Assembly (NCBI GenBank): GCA_000181795.3
Contig: CM012953.1
Span: 1,844,950 to 1,866,089, forward strand
Length of the DNA stretch: 21,140 nucleotides
Reading direction: 5' to 3'
DNA from: Trichinella spiralis
Lineage: Eukaryota; Nematoda; Enoplea; Trichinellida; Trichinellidae
In this document: positions 9,738 through 19,899 of the stretch, in pieces
Layout: each line of letters begins with the position of its first letter
Position numbering within the stretch: the stretch's first letter is position 1
Translations under genes and position numbers: made by a program
Notes under the pieces: model-generated
Told to the model about the DNA's origin: nothing
What the model saw: the letters and a program-made list of their open reading frames with translations, nothing else
Databases searched by the model: none

Positions 9738-11684
9738 ATGATGTTCAAGTCTGTGGAAAAAAATTTAAAACATTACGATGTAATTTGGGAAGATCGAGAC
9801 GTTCGATTTGATGTCGATTCAAAGTGAGCATTTTTTCATTGCAGTTCAATCGTCACGTATTATTTTTGAATTTTTAAAAAAACGTCAACTAAACTTTATT
9901 TTAAAATACTTCTCACAGATGAAAAAAAAATAATTTAAAATTTAAATAATGTTTCGTATTTTAGACAATTGAAACTTAGAAATGGAGAATTCATTGTGGA
10001 TAAATCACACGGAATTGAAGATACGAAAGGAAATCGTGGACAAAAAGGTATGAACTTGAAAATAATTATTACATTTAAATACGTTTTCTAATTTCGCAAA
10101 GATCTTTGCTTTCAGGAACTTTAATTGTAACAAATTTGAGAATTATTTGGCTTTCTCACGCTTCGTCGAAAATTAATCTAAGTAAGTTAGCGCTAATTTG
10201 AAATGATAAGCAAAAGTTATTTTTTTATTGTTTGTGAGACAAATTTTAAATTTGCGTAAATTTGCAATTGATTGAAAATATTTAGCCATTGGATTCAATT
10301 CAATCACAGCAATACGTACTCGGTCCACTTTATCGGTATGTTTCCTTTCTATCCTCTTTTATTAAAATTAATAAATTTTTAATTGTTGCAGAAATTGGTC
10401 GGAAAGACCGAATCGTTGTACGTTTTGACAAAGCCAGGATCGACAAGATTTGAATTTATTTTTTCCATAATCAATCAGGCAAATGCAAAATTGTTTGCAT
10501 CGATTCTTATTGTTTTTCGGTAAATTATTTTTCTCTTCGATTGATCACTTCATCACATATTTATTCATTATTGCAGCGCGTATGAAACGTCGACTTCGTA
10601 CCGTGAAGTGAAAATGCGCACACCGATCATCGTAAGAGAAACGTTGAAACTTCTTCCTTTGGAAGAACAATGCAAAAGGGTTTGTTTGTTTGTTTGTTTG
10701 TGTGAAATTATTATTTTGATATTTGTTTTCAAAGTTCAGGTTGAAGGTACATGGAATTTATATTCAGACGAGGTTTGAACGAAGCACAGCACGTATAGCA
10801 ACTTTATTTACCAAATTTAATTGTATTTCAATAATTCTAGGGCGACCTTGGTGTATTGATTATGACCAATGTGAGAGTTGTATGGTTTGCGACTGTCAAT
10901 GAGTCGATGAACATAAGCATACCGTATTTGCATATAGTAAATTTTCAAATTAATAAATTTATTCGTTGATTTTATTTATAATTTTTAGAAAAGTTGTCGA
11001 ATAAAAAATTCAAAATTTGGTTTAGCTTTGGTGATCGAAACATCTGTGCAAGTAGAATATTTTACACTAATATTTCGAAATTATTTGTACATTGTTTTTT
11101 TTCGGTGAATAATTTCTAATTTGTATATCTTTTTTTGCTTGCGTTCAGAGTGGTAGTAACATTTTTGGATTCAGAATTGATCCTCAAGATCGGCTTGAAG
11201 AAGTTTGCCGTCAGATTATATCGTTGCATTCGATGTTTCAAGTGAACCCAGTTTTTGGTGTGGAAGTGGTCCGCAGTCAGGTGTGGGATTAATTATTACC
11301 CCTTCGAGTATTTTTAATTTTTAATATCCAAGCGAATTGTTCAGGACGATAATGAAACTATCACCATCGGATTGTCCACCGAAGATGATATTGAAATTGA
11401 TTCCACTGGTCGAGCGGACTCTTTAACGGTAGTTTTTCATTTTTATATCCATCAACTGCCACTTTTGTTTGTAATTTCAATAATTAACAACGCAATAAAA
11501 TATTAATTGTATGAATTATTTTTTGAAATGTATTTTTTGCTTTCTGCTTCAGGCATATTTTGCTTGTGGTGATCCTCACCGGAAATCAGGTGAACCGGTC
11601 TACAACGAAGAACTGGGCGTGGCTATTGAAGCACTGAAAGAAGGCTTTACACTGAACGATTTGTGGGAAATAGATGCTGACTAA
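9738..11684 (+). CDS. BBS5: BBSome subunit BBS5 (12 exons)
   Basis: BBS5 is a core subunit of the BBSome, the coat complex that moves membrane proteins in and out of cilia; its two PH-like domains bind phosphoinositides. Exons: 9738-9823, 9965-10047, 10116-10181, 10286-10335, 10392-10519, 10577-10679, 10740-10772, 10841-10936, 10989-11051, 11149-11280, 11345-11428, 11553-11684. Introns are GT-AG and phases agree, giving about 351 residues (human 341). Landmarks: WEDRDVRFD (17-25), [10 protein letters not shown] and TNLRIIW of PH domain 1, [14 protein letters not shown] near residue 139, [12 protein letters not shown] and TNVRVVWFA of PH domain 2, [10 protein letters not shown], and the end motif [11 protein letters not shown] second ATG follows directly at 9741, so the start may be one codon later. 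In a nematode it would act in ciliated sensory neurons. It lies 303 bp behind INTS9 on the same strand. Confidence 0.92.
10680..10700. repeat. (GTTT)n run at a BBS5 intron donor
   Basis: Five GTTT units begin at the very donor site of the intron at 10680-10739, so the donor reads GTTTGT, which is unusual. Several other introns here also carry TTTG runs. Confidence 0.7.
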
Positions 11685-11727
11685 TAATGCTGTCACTGGA
11701 TCTTGGATTTGATATCAGAATTTCTGC

Positions 11728-12011
11728 TCAATTTGTCAAGTTTTTCGCAGTTGTAGTTTGCTTCAGCCATTCATTTATGATTTCATTGATTATTTCTCGA
11801 ACATCAATCTCATTGCTGTCTTTCTTTATAAGTCTTTCTAATGCTACCAAACAAACAGTTTATATTATTTTTCTTGAATGCATTTTGACGTTTAAAGAAC
11901 TTCTTCTATTTTCAAAGCATTTCAAGAGGTGAAGAATTCCAATAATACTGACTTTGGTATAATCTCAAGCATACTATTCAACAGTAGTGTAAAATTATCG
12001 AGCATGACCAT
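11728..12011 (-). CDS. Candidate two-exon gene for a 50-residue helical protein
   Basis: Exon 1 is 12011-11975 and exon 2 is 11843-11728, with a 131-bp intron. The start has a perfect GCCATGG context and an in-frame TAG three codons upstream. The donor is GTATGC and the acceptor TTTGGTAG, and the phase carries across. The product would begin MVMLDNFTLLLN, continue with LERLIKKDSNEIDVREIINE, and end in KNLTN. It looks strongly helical and amphipathic, with no signal peptide. I do not recognise the family; small adaptor or coiled-coil subunits of larger complexes look like this. It converges on BBS5, with only 43 bp between the two stop codons, so the 3' UTRs probably overlap. It could be a chance open frame, or the tail of a gene with further upstream exons. 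Confidence 0.4.
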
Positions 12012-12890
12012 GGCGATTGTCTAATTTGTTGTACATCACAATGGACTGTAATTATCTAGCCCGTCTGCGCGCAATCAGAGGCATAATGAAAGGTGCGTAT
12101 ATTACGCGAAAGCGTGCTAAACAGTTATGATGGATTTCAATGTGTGAAAATAACGCTATAGCGCGCATGTAGCAGTCCAGCTGCAGCATTACCAAGATTT
12201 TTCGCTCTTCATAAATGTATGTTACGTTTAATGTTGAAAACTGCCTATTTTTGATAATTGCCAAAAACGATTGTCTAATATGAATAATAGGCAATATTTT
12301 TCTCTAATATTGAGAATAGACTGTAGGCATACGACGGGTCACCAGCTACGCTGTATCCTTAAATGCTTTTTTGATGATGTATCGCATGAGAATTTCCATG
12401 ATAATCATTTCATTTTACTCAAAAAATAAATGCTTAATGTGTTTATTGTCAGAAACAAATGTATCGCTTCAGAATTTCTATGATATTCCTTTCATTTCAT
12501 TCAACAAATGAAAAGTGATTAGGTTCAGACACTTTCAAATAATTTGCTCCGGAAAATGGCTTCATTATTAAATTTATATGTAAAGAAAAGGCAACCAACT
12601 ACTTCCCAATTTATTAAAATTCTGATGAAAAAAAAGCTGTATATGAAGAAAATCTCTTTGCTCATCAACGAAAAAGGACAGAATGTAATGACTTTTCCGA
12701 CTTCCCTGCGAGATCAAATGATAACTGAGATATTGCGAATCCAATCAGATGGTTAAAAATCTGTCCGTGATTATAATTGAAAAAATCAGTATGGAGTTTT
12801 GAAAATTGGCATAGGGGTAGGGGGAGGGGAGTGTAACTGATTTTCCGCACGAACACCCCCTAATTTTTAGCAGTAACTTTCATTGGTTGC
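12012..12890. other. Interval without a recognised gene
   Basis: This holds a cluster of short GCG-type palindromes at 12062-12165, an imperfect direct repeat at 12378-12540, and a 70-residue plus-strand frame at 12544-12756 that is Lys-rich and matches nothing I know. A minus-strand frame at 12052-12294 (80 residues) may be part of decayed coding DNA. No tRNA or other RNA gene is evident. Confidence 0.45.
12378..12540. repeat. Imperfect direct repeat, period about 82 bp
   Basis: TGTATCGC followed by CAGAATTT/GAGAATTT and a TTTCATTT run occurs at 12378 and again at 12460. The copies are diverged and slightly shifted by small indels. The likely origin is a local duplication. Confidence 0.5.
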
Positions 12891-12999
12891 TGCTCTGAAA
12901 CATGGTGCTCGCTTGTGATTTTGCAAAATAATTATCCCTGACGTATCCTGTTCGCTTAGGCAATTTGCAGTTCAGCAGGAGGGCTGGTCCAAGCCGGAG

Positions 13000-13560
13000 G
13001 AATTTTTGTCTCGTGAGTTTGTGCACAGATTTTTGATTTGGATACCTCATTTTGATATAGTGCTTGACCACCTGTGCCGAAAGCTATCTCATAAAACGCT
13101 TCTTCTGAAAACTTTGCTGATGTCTCTTCAGTAAGAATGCGTTGTTGATGCACACGTCAACAATATGGAACAATATTCTTTATTTTGTGGCAAACATCTC
13201 CTATTCTTGCATCCATGCTGTCCACGCCTCCTTTCACAAGATTATAGTGATTTATGATGCTTGGGTTTTGTTACCTCACTGATTGTCTATTTCGAACTCT
13301 GCGTGGCATGAAGTCATCAGAAGAACCATCCTTTCTTCCACTGAGCGTATATCATCATCGTTACTCTTTTGCTGTAATCATAAACAGCAAAAGTCGAGTA
13401 AAGATCACGTCGTGCTGCATTACGCAAACATGATGGAACATCACACTGATGTGCAAAGACTGTGTAGACGACAGAAATGGGGTTTGTCGACAACGTGAGA
13501 GAACCTGAGTGGCCGTAAAAATATACTGTAATACGGTAGTGCCGCAACTGGTGTTTTTTG
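13000..13560 (-). pseudogene. Decayed piggyBac-type transposase fragment
   Basis: On the minus strand several frames carry peptides arranged as in the second half of a piggyBac (PGBD) transposase. Near 13317-13410 is a segment ending TMMIYAQWKKGWFF, like the family's strand before the ASNF block. Near 13282-13316 a basic MPRRVRNRQSV follows. At 13202-13264 lies NHYNLVKGGVDSMDARI, which fits the YN..MGGVD.LD block at the catalytic aspartate. After it, near 13060-13160, comes VHQQRIL...FSEEAFYEIA, in the place of the VNAWLLY...F..E helix. The pieces lie in different frames with stops, so this is a dead relic. The N-terminal half, the terminal repeats and flanking TTAA sites are not identified. 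Confidence 0.5.
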
Positions 13561-13937
13561 TCGTAGTTGGAAGATTGCCTTCAGTGTATTTGCTTTTTTC
13601 GTGCGATATTCATTGATTTCTTGTCTGATTATCCCTGGCTCAGTATTATTTGTTTTGAGTAAACTGTGTCGAATCTCAATCGAATTTTGAATAACAGTTA
13701 TCTTGACGCAAATCAGATTGTCTAACGCAATAGACTTTCCCGCCTTGCCACAACAAATCAGAAATACAGTCCACTAACATCACAAACGAGTGAGCTGCTG
13801 TCTTGCTCGTTATGGACTGTACCAATAGTTGTAAGACTATGCTCAAGAAGATTTTGCAAAGTGGAATGCGATGTAAAATAGCAGTCTATAAAAACGACTC
13901 TTTTGTTTCAATAAATTTCAAAAAAAAGCAATACTAT
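13561..13937. other. Left flank of Gypsy element 2, no gene recognised
   Basis: On the minus strand a frame stays open for about 90 codons between roughly 13450 and 13730. It may be a further worn part of the transposase relic, but no motif is convincing. Nothing else is seen up to the LTR. Confidence 0.35.
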
Positions 13938-14342
13938 TGTAGCAGACGCAGACCGACAACTAACAACTGCTGTGCTTCTTTAGATAACGAAGATGAGGAA
14001 GAAGAGCAAAACTACCGTAAGCTGACCGGTACTTGAAGATCAGGAAGGAGTACGGTGGTGATTATTATTAGTAGCGGTGGAGCGATAGTCTGTTGTTAGC
14101 AAGACAGTGGTGAACGTTGTTGTGATTGCGAATAAATATTGTATTCCTGTTCTGTTGCTTTGAGTGCGAGTATGTTACCAACAAAGCGTGAATTAGGGAA
14201 AAGGGGCGGCAGGGCCGGTAGTAACCGGACGGGCGATACAGACGCAGACATGAGCACGCAGCGTGTCGTCATTTGGTAATGGCCGTGGCAGCATCCCTGT
14301 TGAGGCGAGGAACGAACCCGCCTGGGAGAGCGGCTCGTTACA
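13938..14342 (+). repeat. Left LTR of Gypsy element 2
   Basis: A 405-bp repeat beginning TGTAGC and ending GTTACA, matched by 18479-18900. It contains GCGAATAAATATTG, a probable poly(A) signal, in its middle part. Confidence 0.92.
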
Positions 14343-14343
14343 A

Positions 14344-14361
14344 TGGGGGCCTGTCCGGGAA
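14344..14361 (+). promoter_or_regulatory. Primer-binding site of Gypsy element 2, proline-tRNA-like
   Basis: TGGGGGCCTGTCCGGGAA begins one base after the left LTR. TGG at its start pairs with a tRNA CCA end. The site resembles the proline-tRNA site known from gammaretroviruses (TGGGGGCTCGTCCGGGAT), differing at three positions. Which host tRNA it fits exactly is not visible here. Confidence 0.65.
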
Positions 14362-14419
14362 ATTGTCGTGAGGGGAATTGGAAATGCCTGTTACGGCCCA
14401 CCCCTGACATTCTCCCCGG

Positions 14420-15066
14420 GAATGGATCCCATCGAATGGCTCCAGTCAATGGAAGATTTTTTCGTTGTGACTGGCGTTCCATCCTCGCAGCAAGCCGCCA
14501 GCGCCAGGCTGTGAGTGTACAACGCTGTTCGGAGAGAATTGTTCCCGCCGGGATCACCTCGGGACATCTCCTGGGACGAGCTGAAATGCCGTTTGCTTGA
14601 TACCTACGGCCATGGTGAGTCCCTGATACAACTGGCGGTGCGATTCAATGTCCTGAAGCAACGAAAGAACCAGTCGATCCGAGAATTCGCCCAAGAAGTG
14701 GCCGAGTTGGGACGTCGGGCCAGAATGTCAGAGAACGAACTGGTTGCGCGTTTCATTTGCGGCGTGGCATCGAAAGAGGTCCACAGAGAGCTCCGTCTGC
14801 GGGAACCGACAACGCTTGTGAAGGCACGCCAACTGGCGGAAAACGCAGCAGAACTGGAGACAGAAGTTGAGTGAAGTCGGCAGCGAACCACCGAAAATGC
14901 TGACGCAGGGAAAGGCAACCTGGTCCAAGCCGTGGAAGCCCTGACCTGACGGTTCGACCAGCTGCAGACGACACTAGAAAGATCGAACAGCAGACGACCC
15001 GCCCGAAGGGCAACGGAGTGCTTCTGATGCGGTGAACAGGGCCATTTCCTTCGGGATTGCCCGCAG
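14420..15066 (+). pseudogene. gag relic of Gypsy element 2
   Basis: The DPIEWLQSMEDFF segment near 14427-14465 and the following helix-rich part (LLDTYG, REFAQEVAELGRRA, ELVARFICGV) match the capsid-like Retrotrans_gag domain. A CCHC knuckle with EQGHFLRDCPQR follows near 15035-15070. In the intact family this protein forms the particle around the RNA. The copy is broken. Confidence 0.8.
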
Positions 15067-15084
15067 CGACGCGTCGTAGCCAGA

Positions 15085-18000
15085 GTGATGCCAGCGACGA
15101 CTTCGAGACGACCGGCGGAGAGGACGATGGCAACCATCAACCCGCAGACCGGCAACGTGCTCGCCGTCCCAGGTAGGATAGAGAACTTGGAAATTTTGTT
15201 GTTGGTCGATAGGGGTGCAGTGGTCTCAGTAATCTCCAAGCAGGTGTGGGATAAGGCCACCTCATGCCAGAAATTGCGGGGAGCGGCCAGCCCAATACAA
15301 CTGGGCGACGGACGGAAGATAGCGACCTTCGGCTGGGGGATCGTTCAGCTACACCTGGGGAGATGGAAGGGGCCGCTCACGGTCGTGGTGGTAGAGAAGT
15401 TTGTGGTCCTGGGCATCCTGGGCACAAATTTCCTGGACACCATGGTGCGGAGCATGGACTTCAGGTCTCGCTACTTGGTCCTGAGAGACGGGACGAGAGT
15501 AAAGTTCCAGCGAGAGGCAAGCAGTGACGCCCCGTCCAGCATCGGGTGCATGGGCACCGGCATACCCCAGAAAGGAACAGGGCAAGTGACCACGGATAAG
15601 CCAACTCAAGCCAGCGAAGGCTGCGGGCAGCAGCTCCACGCACTTGCTGACGCAGCAGAGTGCTCGATAACGGGGAAGCAGACCTTGGAGAGCATACTGC
15701 GCCGGCATAGTCGAGCCATATCGCGGAACGATGATGACCTAGGGCGGCAACCTAGTCACACACCGCATCGAAACGGGTGAGGCTCAGCCCATAAAGCAAC
15801 CGCCGCGCCGCCTCCCAGTGGGACAGATGTTGGTATCCGGCGTGATCGAGCCCGCATCCGGGCCTTGGAGTTCACCTGTTGTACTGGTGCGAAAGAAGGA
15901 CGGGTCACCTCGGTTCCGCGTTGATTACCGCAGGCTGAATGCCGTAACCCGTGTCGATGCTCAACCACTCCCGCGCATTGACGACACGTTGGATGCGCTG
16001 GCAGGATCTCAGTGGTTCAGCACACTAGACCCGGCTTCAGGGTAGTGGCAGGTAGAAGTAACCGAACCTGACCGGGAGAAGACGGCCTTCTCCACGCCGA
16101 TGGGCCTCTTCCAGTTCAGGGTCATGCCATTCGGCCTATGCAACGCCCCGGCGACCTTCCAGCGGCTGATGGAGAACGCGTTGAGGGGGTTGACATTCAA
16201 GGGCTGCTTGGTTTATTTAGACGACATTATCGTCTACGGGCGCACGGAAGAGGAACATCTGGAACGACTGGCCAAGGTGCTCCACCGCCTGCAGTCCGTG
16301 GGGCTGAAGATCAGGCCAGAGAAATGCCAGCTGATGCGTCAAAGTGTACGTTACCTGGGCCATGTCGTAACACAGCACGGTATAGGGACAGACACGGTAA
16401 AAACAGCGGCGGTGCAAGAGGGGCCTAGACCCCGGTGCGCAAAAGAAGTCCAGCAGTTCATGGGCCTCTCTTCGTATTATCGGCGGTTTGTCAAGAACTT
16501 TGCCAGCATCGCGGGTCCTCTCCATAAGCTGACAAGGAAAGACCAGAGATGGAGCTGGGGGCCAGAACAGGAGGGAGCCTTGACTAAGCTCAAGAGTGCT
16601 CTGTCCAGCCCGCCAATTTTGTCCCACCCGCATTTTGACCGGCCGTTCCTGCTGGACGTCGACGCTAGCGAGGACGCCCTAGGCGCCATCCTTTCACAAC
16701 TGAACCATCAGGGCCTCCCGGTGGTGGTAGCGTACGCTAGTCGCTCACTGTCGCAGCCAGAGAGGAAGTAATGGGCCTCACGGCAGGAGATGCTAGCCCT
16801 CGTTTGGACTACGCGCCACTTTCGGCCGTACCTGTACGGCAGAAAGTTTACAGCTCGCACAGACCACAACGCACTGAGGTGGCTCAGGAACTTCCGGGAA
16901 CCTGAAGGGCAGGTAGCCCGCTGGCTGGAGCGACAAGCAGAATACGAATTCGAAGTTGTCTACCGGCCTGGGCAACAACACCGGAACGCTGATGCCCTGT
17001 CCCGACGAGTCTGCAAGCAGTGCGGAGCCATGAATCCAACCGCAGACGCGCAAGTGGCGGCCATGACACTAGGAACGACCGGGCGGATGCAGGAGTGGCA
17101 GGATGCTGACCCGGAGCTCCAACAAATTCGGGAGTGGTTGGAGAAGAGGGACTGGCCCCAAGAACCACCGGCAGGGAGTCACATGTTCCGAAGCCTCTGG
17201 TCACAACGGGACCGGCTGACGCTACGGGACGGAATCCTGTGTCGTGCGTGGGAAGCACCGGATAGGGAAGAAGAAAAGGTGCTGCAGGTGGTTCCTCGAC
17301 AAAACATCCCAGAAGTCCTTCGAGCCGTCCACAACCATCCGACGGGCGGTCACCTGGGAGTGGCGAAGACATTGGGGCGGGTACGCCAACGGTTTTACTG
17401 GCCCCAGCAGCGGGAAGACGTAGAGGACTGGTGTCGGGCGTGCCAGACCTGCGCCGCTCAGGCGGCACCGACCAAACGGCTGCAGGCACCGATGCAGATC
17501 CACCCGGTTGGCCAGCCCTGCCAGCGAGTGGGGATGGACTTGGTGGGGCCACTAGAAGAAACCCGACGCGGCAATCGCTACATCTTGGTGGTGTGCGATT
17601 ACTTTTCAAAGTGGCTTGAGGCCTTCCCACTGCCTGATGCCGAGGCGGACACGGTGGCCACGGCGCTGGTGAACGGCATTTTCTGTCGTTACGGAGCACC
17701 AGAGATGCTGCACTCAGACCAGGGCCGTAACTTCGAGGCTGGTGTGATAGCAGAGGTGTGTCGGCTATTTGGCATAGCCAAGACCAGAACCACAGCGTAC
17801 CATCCACAGTCTGACGGTCTGGTGGAGAGGATGAACCGGACACTTATAGACATGCTGGCGAAAGTGTCCATCGATCAGCCGGAGGACTGGGATGTCCATC
17901 TCGACCGGGTACTCCTCGCGTACCGGTCCAGCGTGCATCACATCACTGGTGCCACACCCTGCCGGATAATATTCGGGAGGGAGCTGAGACTACCAGTGGA

Positions 18001-18370
18001 TGTTGTGTACGGGCTACCTCAATGCATGCAGGCGGAGACCACTGGGGTATACGTCCAGCGACTGCGCCAGGAACTCGAGCAGGTGTTCGACACAGTCCGA
18101 GCCAAAGCAAAGCTGGAGCAGCGCCGACAAAAGTTATGGAGGGACAAAAAGGCTCATGGACATGCGTACGAACCAGGCGACCAAGTGTGGTTGCAGGTGC
18201 CCGTGAAAACGAAATTGGGAGCCCACTGGGAAGGACCATATCTGGTCCAGAAAAAGCTGGACTGGAATACCTACCGGCTACGCAAGATTCAAGGAGGAAT
18301 GGAGCCGGTGGAAGTCCACTTCGACCGCCTGAAACCATACCACGACCGGCAGCAAATCGCCGAGACGTGA
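15085..18370 (+). pseudogene. pol relic of Gypsy element 2
   Basis: Domains in order: aspartic-protease-like part near 15200-15460; reverse transcriptase with RFRVDYRRLN near 15911-15940, MPFGLCNAP near 16123-16150 and YLDD at 16211-16222; RNase H with LLDVDASEDALGAILSQ near 16648-16700; integrase with an HHCC zinc domain about 17320-17455, a DDE core about 17530-17860 (MDLVGP, HSDQG, GLVERMNRTL) and a GPY/F-type module near 18220-18290. No chromodomain is seen at the end. The RNase H to integrase part is the longest continuous piece. The copy as a whole is broken. Confidence 0.9.
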
Positions 18371-18464
18371 GAAGTATGGTGAAAAAGGAGAACCATGCGT
18401 CGACCAGCGTGGTTACGAGATTTCATATGCACCAGGGACGGTGAGCACGGGACGTGCTCTGCAT

Positions 18465-18478
18465 GAAGGGGGAAGTAG
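18465..18478 (+). promoter_or_regulatory. Polypurine tract of Gypsy element 2
   Basis: GAAGGGGGAAGTAG lies directly before the right LTR. This is the usual place and composition of the primer for plus-strand DNA synthesis in LTR elements. Confidence 0.75.
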
Positions 18479-18900
18479 TGTAGCAGACGCAGACCGACAA
18501 CTAACAACTTCTGTGCTTCTCTAGATAACGAAGATGAGGAAGAAAAAAAAAGCTACCGTAAGCTGACCAGTACTTGAAGATCAGGAAGGAGTACGGTGGA
18601 AGGTGATTATTATTAGCAGCGGTGGAGCGATAGTCTGTTGTTAGCAAGAGATAGTGGTGGCCGTTGTTGTAATTGCGAATAAATATTGTATTCCTGTTCT
18701 GTTGCTTTGAGTGCGAGTATGTTACCAACAAAGCGTGAATTAGGGAAAAGGGGCGGCAGGGCCGGTAGTAACCGGACGAACGATACAGACGCAGACATGA
18801 GCCCGCAGATCGACATCGGCGTGTCATCATTTGGTAATGGCCGTGGCAGCATCCCTGTTGAGGCGAGGAACGAGCCCGCCCAGGAGAGCGGCTCGTTACA
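18479..18900 (+). repeat. Right LTR of Gypsy element 2
   Basis: A 422-bp repeat matching 13938-14342, with TGTAGC at its start and GTTACA at its end. It is 17 bp longer than the left copy through small length differences. Confidence 0.92.
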
Positions 18901-19880
18901 CTACAAAAATTCATTTTACTTGAATTTTGTAAGATACTGTATTAATGGTCAGGTTCAGTTAGTCAAGTTTAAATTGTGAACCATATGAATTGGGTTCTGA
19001 AAATTCATTTATCATAATGTAACGGAACCGTTCATACTGTACTTAATGCTAGATTGATACCTACTCATTATTAATTCACAGAAGCAGTATGGTTGTTACT
19101 ATATATAATTAGTGTGTGTGTTCGATCGAGTAAACGTTGTACACAACAATAATATTTATAAAACAATAGAATAATACTAAAATATAATTGTTTTGATATT
19201 TCAAACCATTATTTAAATTTCATTCATTGTAAAACTATTGTTAACGATGGAACACCGACATTTTATATTCAGGTCAAACCTGACTTTTTAGTAACTACAG
19301 TAAGAAATTGTTGGTGACGTAAGAGGTTGTGTGTTTGCCATATTGTACTCAGTTTGCGTTATGAATTTGCGTGTGCTAGTTGCGTTTTGTCTGTGTCAGG
19401 CATTGAATGAACTGTACGATTATTCGACAAAGTTTGACTGACACACTATTCTTCATGAAGGCGAAACAATCAACAATGGGTAGTCATAACCGAGTTGGAT
19501 GTCCTGAGATTTGTACAGTCCTCATATGAGAAACCGAATTAAATTTTGTCTCCAATATTTGGTCCTCAGAGCTGGAGTCTCAGTGATTTGGATGGTATCC
19601 ATCATGAAAGAAGTCGGAAAAGCGAGAAACCTGCACTTGCGGATAGAAGCGAAACACGACGACATCGAGAGAAGCTTGAAACATGAGTGGCATGCCAGGC
19701 GTGTTTTGCACCAGCATTACAAATAATGACATTTTAATGTGTATGGATAAAGAATTATTTCTTACATCATGGATGAGTATTTTTGGTCTCGAAAATTACT
19801 GTTTTTATGGGGTACCAACAGCAATGATTTCAATCGCCTTTCAAACATGGCCTTAGTGAACTGTGTAGCATGGGATGCTT
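18901..19880. other. Right flank of Gypsy element 2, no gene recognised
   Basis: AT-rich up to about 19300, then mixed composition. A 71-residue plus-strand frame at 19511-19726 ends in a charged helix-like stretch (RIEAKHDDIERSLKHEW) and could be the worn upstream part of the BEL/Pao relic, but no motif settles it. Confidence 0.35.
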
Positions 19881-19899
19881 GATATCTCCACAGTTCTTC

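Larger units (their letters stand above)
13938..18900 (+). mobile_element. Ty3/Gypsy LTR retrotransposon 2, GC-rich, fairly young, broken
   Basis: A full-length copy of about 5.0 kb with both LTRs, a primer-binding site, gag, pol and a purine tract. Parts: left LTR 13938-14342; primer site 14344-14361; gag about 14420-15066, with a CCHC knuckle near 15020-15066; protease near 15200; reverse transcriptase about 15830-16450 (YLDD at 16211-16222); RNase H about 16640-17010; integrase about 17320-18300; right LTR 18479-18900. No envelope gene is seen. The LTRs differ at roughly 4-5% of positions plus a few small indels by hand count, so it is younger than element 1. The coding part is in several pieces, about half a dozen breaks. 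The flanking 4-mers CTAT (13934-13937) and CTAC (18901-18904) may be a worn target duplication. Coding DNA is far richer in GC than the host DNA around it. Confidence 0.93.

Noticed and set aside
11687-11932. 81-codon hydrophobic plus-strand frame just after BBS5
   Set aside because: Its hydrophobic look is the complement of the charged codons of the minus-strand candidate gene at 11728-12011.
12544-12756. 70-codon Lys-rich plus-strand frame
   Set aside because: No recognisable motif, plain AT-rich composition, and no supporting splice or poly(A) signals, so not called as a gene.
14604-15260. 218-codon minus-strand frame, and the 319-codon minus-strand frame at 16884-17843
   Set aside because: Both are shadows of the GC-rich gag and pol of Gypsy element 2; GC-rich coding DNA lacks stop codons on the other strand.
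19361-19441. Short frame starting MNLRVLVAFCLCQ, like a signal peptide
   Set aside because: Only 26 codons long, with no downstream exon that fits, in a relic-rich area.
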